Origin: Cladochytrium replicatum
Taxonomy: Eukaryota > Chytridiomycota > Chytridiomycetes > Cladochytriales > Cladochytriaceae
Direction of reading: 5' to 3'
Assembly: GCA_025526935.1 (NCBI GenBank)
Contig: JAHLKD010000100.1
Span: 124,001-188,000, forward strand
Length of the DNA stretch: 64,000 nt
Positions within the stretch are counted from its first letter, which is position 1. Every line of letters begins with the position of its first letter. This document shows, piece by piece, positions 57,207-64,000 of this stretch. The position numbers and the translations under genes were made by a program. Below the pieces are notes generated by a model. The model was not told where the DNA came from and ran no database searches. It saw only the letters and a list, made by a program, of their open reading frames with translations.

Positions 57207-57612
57207 CAACTAGAGCAGAACTGCATCTGAAAGTCACGGAGTCATGAGTCGTTGCTGTTGTGTTTTGCAGAGCGATTTCTTGTTGTGGGCATGGTCAAAA
57301 GTGAGCTTTGCAACTTTTCCACTCCATCATGTACAACACGTGTGTGTGAAAACGTCGGTGGTTTCTGACTTCAATGCGGGAAGAGATCAAGATAGAATCA
57401 CGGAGGCAGAGCTTGTGATTGACTTTGGCGGAGGTGAAAAGAGGAAGTTAGCTGTATGATACTTAAAAATCACGTAAAAAAATCATCTTCATTCCCTTTC
57501 AAGCGGCGAGCGGATTTTCTGGTGCTGGAAATCGACAAGTAATTATTTTTTATTCTTCTGTAGTGTAAGTTTTGAAGTGTCCATTTCCCTGCGCCATTTG
57601 AAGTATTTGGAA
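57207..57612. other. Upstream region of VPS36
   Basis: No gene recognised. The frame 57244-57459 shows no known domain. Confidence 0.4.
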
Positions 57613-59613
57613 ATGGACTTCCCGCCGGCTCAGCTGTCGGTTGCGCTGTTGCCTGTGCCTTTGGAGGACGAAATCATCCATTTCACGCAAAACGACGTCG
57701 GTATTTACAAGGGGTATGGTTGGCACCAGATTGTAGCTGTGCATTGGTGTAAATGTTCATCCCAAAGTGCCGAACGCTTGAACGATTACGACAATGGAAC
57801 CGCATACATTACCTCACATCGAATCATTTGGATCGATGCAATCGACCCAAAGTCGAAGAGTTGGGTGATTGAACTTGCGAGAGTCGAATTGTTCACCTCA
57901 ACAGTTAGTTTCAGCGATGATTTTGCGCAATGCATAACTCATACTCGTTACTCGTTCCCAAGGCCGGATACTTGAAACGGTCTGCAAAGCTGGAGCTGAA
58001 AATAAGACCTGAAATTCCCATCAATGACTCACCAAAAGTTGAGCAAACTGACTTATCTAGAACAAAAAACGTCTCAAACAACGTCTGTGCGGTGTGCACC
58101 TTCATAAACCATCCCGACCTCCTGGAATGCGAAATGTGTGGATCATCGCTCGCCGAAGATGTAAAAGTAGTGCACCCGGCAGAAACTTCGGCAACTTCTC
58201 CCGCACCTGGGAGTTCTTCAGCATCGTACTTGAGTTATGTGACGAGTGCGATCGGATTGGGTGCAACGAAGGAGATCGGGGACAATGTATATAAGCTGTC
58301 ATTCCGAAGGGGAGGATGCGACACGTTCACAAAGAGTCTCAAAATGGCACTAGACGCCAAATTGTGGAAGGTTTGCACACACTAAGCTACCGAATCGAAT
58401 TGAAGTTGATTGTGTATTAGGTGAAGAAAAAGAATCAAGGAGGACCATCGGCACCTTCGGGCACCTCCACACCAACGATCTCTTCCGGCTTAGGGGGCAT
58501 TGGTAACGTACTCTGATACTCTCATGTTCGAGAGAAAACGTTAATCTCTCATTCTTCGATATAGCAACCATCATGCAGAGTGTGCAGCAGTCAAAGCAGG
58601 CAATGGATGTGAACTTGACAGAAGCGTTCCGAGATCTCGACGCTCTGATGACAAAAGCATCAGAGATGGTATGGATCACACCATGCATGCGACACATCAC
58701 AAACTGACCATTGGTCTCTGTTTGATGACAAGAATAGGTCAAACTGGCAGAATCTATCAGCGCGAAGCTTGCCGGGGCAGGATCTGGGGCGAGCGGTGCA
58801 AGTTCATCCGAGATGCGCGCATTTCAAGGTTATTTGGTAGAGCTTGGAATATCAAATCCCGTCACCAAGTAAGATTTGCCTGCGTCGTCCTTTTGTCAAT
58901 TTCCTAACAGATGATTGTGAAAGGCAGTCTGCGGGCGACTTGTTTTCACAAGAGCTTGCAAGACAGCTGTCGGAATTTCTTGATAAAGCGCTTTCTAGAA
59001 CTGGCGGCATGATGGGTTTGACGGACCTGTACTGTCTGTTCAATAGGGCACGCGGCGTTGGTACGATCACCCCCAATCATTGTGAAGCATGCACTAACGC
59101 ACTGCAGAGCTGATATCTCCCGAGGACCTTCACCGATCGTGCTCAATGTTTGATCAACTAGGCTTGCCATTTAGACTACGAGAGTTTGAAAGCGGTCTGC
59201 TCGTGGTTCATTCAAATATCCAAACATCTGTTGTCTGACCCGCACACCACCAATTCTTTTTGTTTGTTTATCTTGACTCTTTCATCACTTCGATTTAGCG
59301 ACGAAGCGTCAGCCCAGAAAGTCAGGGACTTTGTGGTGAAGAACGCAAAAGTGACGGCGTTTGAGTTTGCCCGAGCTGAAGACATCCCCGTTGTGCTTGC
59401 CAGTGAATATCTATTGGTAAGTGAATAGAGCTTTACCGTCGAGATTATATCATCAATGGCTTACTTTAACTTTAATTCAAGATCGCAGAGAAGAGAGGAC
59501 TTGTGTGCAGAGACGAGAGTTTGGAAGGGCTGGTGTTTTATGATAATCTTATTTGTCAGGTTTCCTTGAACGAAGCAGGACAAGGCGATAAAGTACCATT
59601 GAACACATATTAA
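57613..59613 (+). CDS. VPS36: ESCRT-II subunit Vps36
   Basis: The ATG at 57613 follows an in-frame GTG that was not chosen; TAA at 59611-59613. Multi-exon. The N-terminal GLUE domain (IIHFTQNDVGIYKG, ITSHRIIWIDA, SWVIELARVELF) binds phosphoinositides and ubiquitin. An inserted NZF-type zinc finger follows, with four cysteines in CAVCTFIN and LECEMCGSS. The EAP30 region has TIMQSVQQSKQAMDVNLTEA, FRDLDALMTKASEMVKLAES, LTDLYCLFNRARG, LISPEDL and winged-helix segments up to SEYLL and IAEKRGLVCRDESLEGL. ESCRT-II sorts ubiquitinated membrane proteins into multivesicular bodies. The NZF insertion is also known in budding yeast Vps36. Confidence 0.9.
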
Positions 59614-60981
59614 TAGATCAGAGCAGCCATGGTACACCTCTGTAATTTTGGTGTTCACTTGATGACGTTTTACGCTTGTCTAGTCAATATCATCTTCAAC
59701 TTTACGACTAGAAGGCTCAACGACAGTAATGGAAACGTGACTTAGGGGTTAGTGAAACACAACATTGTGATCAAGGGGGATTAAATCATTGTGCTTTGCC
59801 CATTCGCATTAATGCTCAACAGAGTTCTGCGTTTGACCGGGCCCATCACATTCGATGTGCTTCACTGATCACACGATATTTCTGGAGCGAACCTTGAAAA
59901 CTGGTTCAAAAAGCAACATACTCTGGCGCGCCGAGTTTTCTGACTTTAACAAGATCACAAGCTCCAATGCGTCCGAGTTGGTCTGCATACGGCTCGAACG
60001 GGTAACCATCAGTTTCAGAATCCCTGAGAGTTCATTGCTTCGTGAAAGACATTAGCAGCGTGAGACCGCACAGCCGTTATTACATTAGAGAATTAAGCAA
60101 TCGCTCCGACTTTACCAAGCTCGAAGAATTGCTCCTTCATCCTCGAAAAGCATCTCTGCTCCAAACTCCAACGCATGGACCTCTCCGATATGGCGCAGCT
60201 CGCCAATGGCAAAACTCACGGGCGTCGCAGATCCGTCACGAGCGCATGCTTCAGCTCAAAGAGAGCCTGCTTGACAATCTCGACCGCACGATCGACGACA
60301 GGTGAAGATCGTTCGCCAGACATCCGTGTTGAAACTGAACGAGTTTATGGAGCGGATGGATTTGTTCTCCAATGGTGTGGAGTGCTTGGGCGCTATTTAT
60401 TTTGTGGCAGTACGCCAGGACGCTTCGGAACACGGCGTACCGCTACACGACGCAGCGGCTTCGAAGATGCGAGGACTTTGCAGCTAATGCGTCGAGAGTG
60501 TGCAACAGGCCACCGAGAGACTCGAGGAAGCGCCCAAGATCGACCCTTTGATCATCTATTCTGCCTTTGACGAGAGCTCGAGCGGAGGTGCAGGTGAAGG
60601 ACTCAAGCGCGGGATCTCCATTTCGGATAGCATGGCGGAATTTGGCGCGACCAACAACAACGATGTCTGGCCCTCCTATTGGCGTGACTGGCACGGCGTT
60701 GTCAAGGAGCGCGTACAATTCACGTAGCGGATTCAGCGGTACAAAGTTGCTCAATTATTAATATGGACATCAACGACAACGGGAAACACTCGGTCGCAAG
60801 GGGACGGACGGCGTCGATTCAATGGAAGATCGAATACGGTTGCATTGCAGTGATCGTCCAAACAGATTCTATTACGTTTGATAATGTTGGTTGTTCCACT
60901 TCGTTGGTTTCTCTGGTTGCCCCAAGCCACACACAATTCCCACCCAAACCACATCCACAAGCAACGAATCGCTCGATCTCA
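59614..60981. other. Intergenic stretch with an unrecognised, possibly broken gene at about 60110-60730
   Basis: Between 60110 and 60730 the plus strand has coding-like frames that change phase: IRHERMLQLKESLLDNLDRT, then VLKLNEFMERMDLFSNGVEC, then VQQATERLEEAPKIDPLIIY. They could be exons of one small helical protein or a decayed gene. The helical, Leu-rich character suggests a coiled-coil subunit, but I do not recognise the family. 59614-60100 shows nothing. Confidence 0.4.
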
Positions 60982-63900
60982 ATGGGAAACTCTCAGTCGC
61001 AGCAGACCGAATTCTTCAACGTCTGCGCTGAACACGCTGGAAAACAGGTCATCTTGACAATCTACGAAGACAGGACGATCGCCAGCTTGGAGAAGGAAGT
61101 ACGTGGTCTCCACATTGCGGACTTTTGCCCTGACGATTATTCCAGTTGAGGGCTGAATGCGACATCGGCGACGCGGAATTTATGGTGCATGCACTGCTGG
61201 ATGGGATTCGGAAGCGGCTCAAGTACAACGAAGATGTGGAAGCGATGGTCGAGGGTCGAATGTTCGGATCATCGGCGAAGACTCCCACCCTTATCGTTGA
61301 GCTCTTAGAAGCGAATGCAACTGTGCCAATTACGCCGCAAACGAATCCTGCTACTCCGATCGCGAGTCCATCATCATGTGCAGAATCCCAGTTTGCGACT
61401 GGTGAAACTTTTGATCTGATGCTGTCCTACCAGTGAGTAACGAAAATATTTCTCAGTTAATATTTACTCATTCCGTTTAATAGGTGGGACAGCAAAAAAA
61501 AGGTGCATCGCATTTATGATGAGCTCACTGCGAGCGGACTCAAAGTCTGGATGGACAAAGACCAAATGAGCGGCGACGTTTACAAACGCATGACCGAAGC
61601 GGTGAAGAACAGCAAAGTCTTCTCTCCTTGCCTGACCTTGGCTTATTCAGTAATTCTTCAACTCATTTCTGTTTCGAATGAAAATTTGACTCTTTTCATT
61701 TCAGCAATCTTACAATTGTTTGGGAGAGATAAAGTACGCACACGTGCTTCGGAAGACAATGGTCCCAAACTTGCTTTGGAAACCCCTGCCAACCACACCA
61801 ATGGATGAAATCTTTGCTGAACTTAACGAAGTCGGCTTTATGACTGCTGGCCTGTTGTTTGTGGATTTCTCCATGGTTGAGCCTGGTCAATTCGAATGGG
61901 CAGAGAAAATGTCACACCTGACAAAAGAGATCAAAAAGCAACTTTTGGACATAAGACCTTCAGATGGTGCCTCAACTTGTTCAACAATGCACCCACCTCC
62001 ACCAGTATTGTCTGTTAAGCCGAAAAAAGCAGATGCTCTGAAAGAATGGCTCAAGCCAGTTGACTTTGAACCTGATCTGCGAGCTTATGCAGAGTCATAT
62101 GTTAGAGGAACACGTCACTGGCTTCTTGAGAGGATCAATAACTGGATTGCTGGCCCTGATTCCAGTCAAGTGATGTGGTTCCGTGGTGGGGCAGGAGTTG
62201 GGAAATCCATTATGGCATGGTTTATTGGTGCCTATTTAAGTCATAGCCTATCAAAGCATGTAGAGGATTCCTTGGAGATTGATCGACCAGTCGAAACTCT
62301 TCTTGGGGCTCAGTTCTTCTGCAAGTATAATGACAGTCTCAAAAATGATCCCCATTGCGTGATTCAATCAATTGCTCATCAGCTATCTTTGTTTGATTCT
62401 CGAATTCAAATATACCTATCCGAACTCTGTAATAAGGATCTCGAAAAAAAACCATCATTATTAGACTTAGATATCCTGACCAAGTTTGACAAACTTGTGC
62501 TTGAACCCCTTAGGCAGATTGATGCTCACCAAGGAACAGGTCAAACGATTGTGATTATTTTGGATGCACTTGATGAATGTGGAAAAGTTGGAGGGAAAGC
62601 CCGGAAAGGATTATTATCAGCTCTTGCTAACACTACCAAAAAGATGCCAAAGAATGTGAAGCTTCTGGTCTCCGCCAGGCCAGAACCAGATGTTTTCTCC
62701 ATCCTTCATAACATTCGCTGTACCGAGCTCCACCTAACTGATGAAGACAACTTGAAGGATATTAAAGTCTACGCACACGAGCGCCTTAAAATCTATCTTG
62801 GAACCAACAAAAAGCTGCTAGATGAAGCAATTGACCATCTCAGTGCTGCAGCAGATGGAGTCTTTGTTTGGATGCAGCTTGCGTGTGATTATATCAGATC
62901 AAAATCTCACAAAAATGAAGCTGAAGCTATGTCTGTCATATCAGCACAGGGCAGAGGTGTGGACTCAATGTATCAACAGCTCTTGGAAAATGCCCTTCAG
63001 AATACTGGAGGGTCAGCTGAGAATTTCAGAAGAGTGTTTGGAATGCTGTGTGTTGTCAGAGTAACTGTTTGTTACTTTGAATGTATTGGCTGAGCTGCTC
63101 AATATGGAAGAAACCCTTGTATCAGCTGAGCTACTCCGCTATAGGTTTTTGATTGAGATAATGTCAAGTGGCGCAATCAAGTTTATGCACAAGAGTGTCA
63201 GTGATTTCTTGACCAATTCCAGCCATTGCAGTGATTCTAGGTTTTCAATTGATTTATCCATTTATGAGACAATAATTCTTGACCGATGCTTGGATATCAT
63301 GATGTCAGGTCTTTTTGCAAACATTGGTGACTTGAGTTCTACAAGAATCTATGAGAAAATACCTCCTTCTGTGCTGGAAACGATCCCCAAAACTCTCACA
63401 TATTGCTGTTGTTATTGGATTGAGCATTTTCTTTGGATATCTGACATTTCCTCAGACGGATTAAGTAAAATATACAGCTTTTGCAAAACACATCTTCTGT
63501 CTTGGGGAGAGGTTATGATTATCAATCAGGCTATTCAGACTATGATTGGGCAATTAGAGAAAATTTCTTCCAAAATTGCAATGGTGAACAAGATGCCAGA
63601 CGACATCAGTATCATAACTGTGACAGAAGCAGGTGTAGGTAGGGCAGATACTAGTTTTCTAAATCCAAGGGCAACAGCAACAAATTTCATTGAAAACATT
63701 TCAGTAGATCTTGCAAGATTTTACGAGTACAATCTGGTTCCTATCTCGAAGTCTCCACTTCAGGTTTACTTCACAGGATTGGCGTGCTGTCCCACAAAAT
63801 CCCAGCTATGGAAAACATACAAAGGTATTCTTAATGGACCGTTCTCTTCAGTCAAACATACTATTGGCAGAGAACTGTCTTGGAGTCCACAACTCTGGAC

Positions 63901-64000
63901 ACATCGACTTTCAAACAGGTGTAGTTTTGTGACTTACTCTCCTGATGGAACGATGATTGCAACAGCAACAGCAGAAGACATAATCATACTTGATATGGAG
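60982..64000 (+). CDS. TIR-NACHT-WD40 STAND (NLR-like) protein, 3' end beyond window
   Basis: Exons 60982-61098, 61146-61432, 61484-61649 and 61705 onward keep frame. The N-terminus MGNSQSQQ fits an N-myristoylation motif. A TIR domain spans about 126-250: FDLMLSYQWD, GLKVWMDKDQMSG, SYNCLGEIKYA with the likely NADase Glu at 198. The NACHT NTPase has Walker A GGAGVGKS (351-358) and Walker B LDALDEC (476-482), preceded by the fungal lead-in ESYVRGTRHWLLERI. After a helical region a WD40 blade begins (SFVTYSPDGTMIATAT). Such proteins oligomerise on ligand binding and signal through the effector; NAD+ cleavage and cell death are known outcomes for TIR relatives, and their use here is inference. 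At about 63065-63090 the frame breaks (stop TGA at 63091-63093) while the next frame continues the family sequence. Confidence 0.85.

Noticed and set aside
1-64000. CRISPR arrays, bacterial operons, ribosomal RNA
   Set aside because: No regularly spaced short repeats and no rRNA-like blocks. The genes have introns and are eukaryotic. I could not reliably detect tRNA genes by eye and list none.

Overview
The window looks like nuclear DNA of an early-diverging fungus, most likely a chytrid. Genes are split by short introns of about 45-60 bases with clear GT..AG ends, and the conserved single-copy eukaryotic genes (ARP6, NIC96/NUP93, VPS36, eIF3j) read as fungal. I also see a glutaminyl-peptide cyclotransferase, secreted haem peroxidases, a 'DWWKNSGL' repeat fragment and a TIR-NACHT-WD40 gene of the kind I associate with chytrids. 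The taxonomic call is inference, not proof.

Layout. 0.4-6.5 kb: two plus-strand host genes, a TPR protein with a membrane segment and a nine-exon AT-hook/WD40 protein. 6.5-7.9 kb: no recognisable gene. 7.9-31.4 kb: an island of nested, broken Ty1/copia retrotransposons from two lineages. Lineage A has a 599 bp LTR; lineage B has a 681 bp LTR. The arrangement can be read as B2 (minus) interrupted by A2 (minus), A2 interrupted by B1 (plus), and B1 interrupted by a solo LTR-A. A1, with a solo LTR-B inside it, lies to the left. Both lineages share a nine-base sequence beside the LTR that may be the primer binding site. B1 also carries an LTR-mediated inversion of the 5' end of gag.

32.5-35.4 kb: a decayed peroxidase pseudogene beside an intact secreted peroxidase. 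35.5-38.5 kb: NIC96 (minus). 38.5-44.2 kb: relics of a further copia element, then an unclassified repeat family (R1) and a broken fragment of the eIF3j 3' end. 44.6-50.0 kb: ARP6 and a processive GT2 polysaccharide synthase-like gene. 50.0-53.2 kb: gene-poor, with another R1 copy. 53.2-59.6 kb: glutaminyl cyclotransferase, eIF3j (HCR1), an inverted copy of the 42.5-44.2 kb repeat, and VPS36. 60.98 kb to the window edge: a gene encoding a possible N-myristoylation motif, a TIR domain, a NACHT NTPase and the start of a WD40 propeller, i.e. a STAND/NLR-like signalling receptor. It carries one apparent frameshift.

The host genes are mostly housekeeping (nuclear pore, chromatin remodelling, translation initiation, endosomal sorting) and form no obvious pathway. 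The most interesting items are the TIR-NACHT-WD40 gene and the reconstructable history of the nested retroelements. All exon boundaries were read by eye from splice motifs and frame continuity. No database search was possible.
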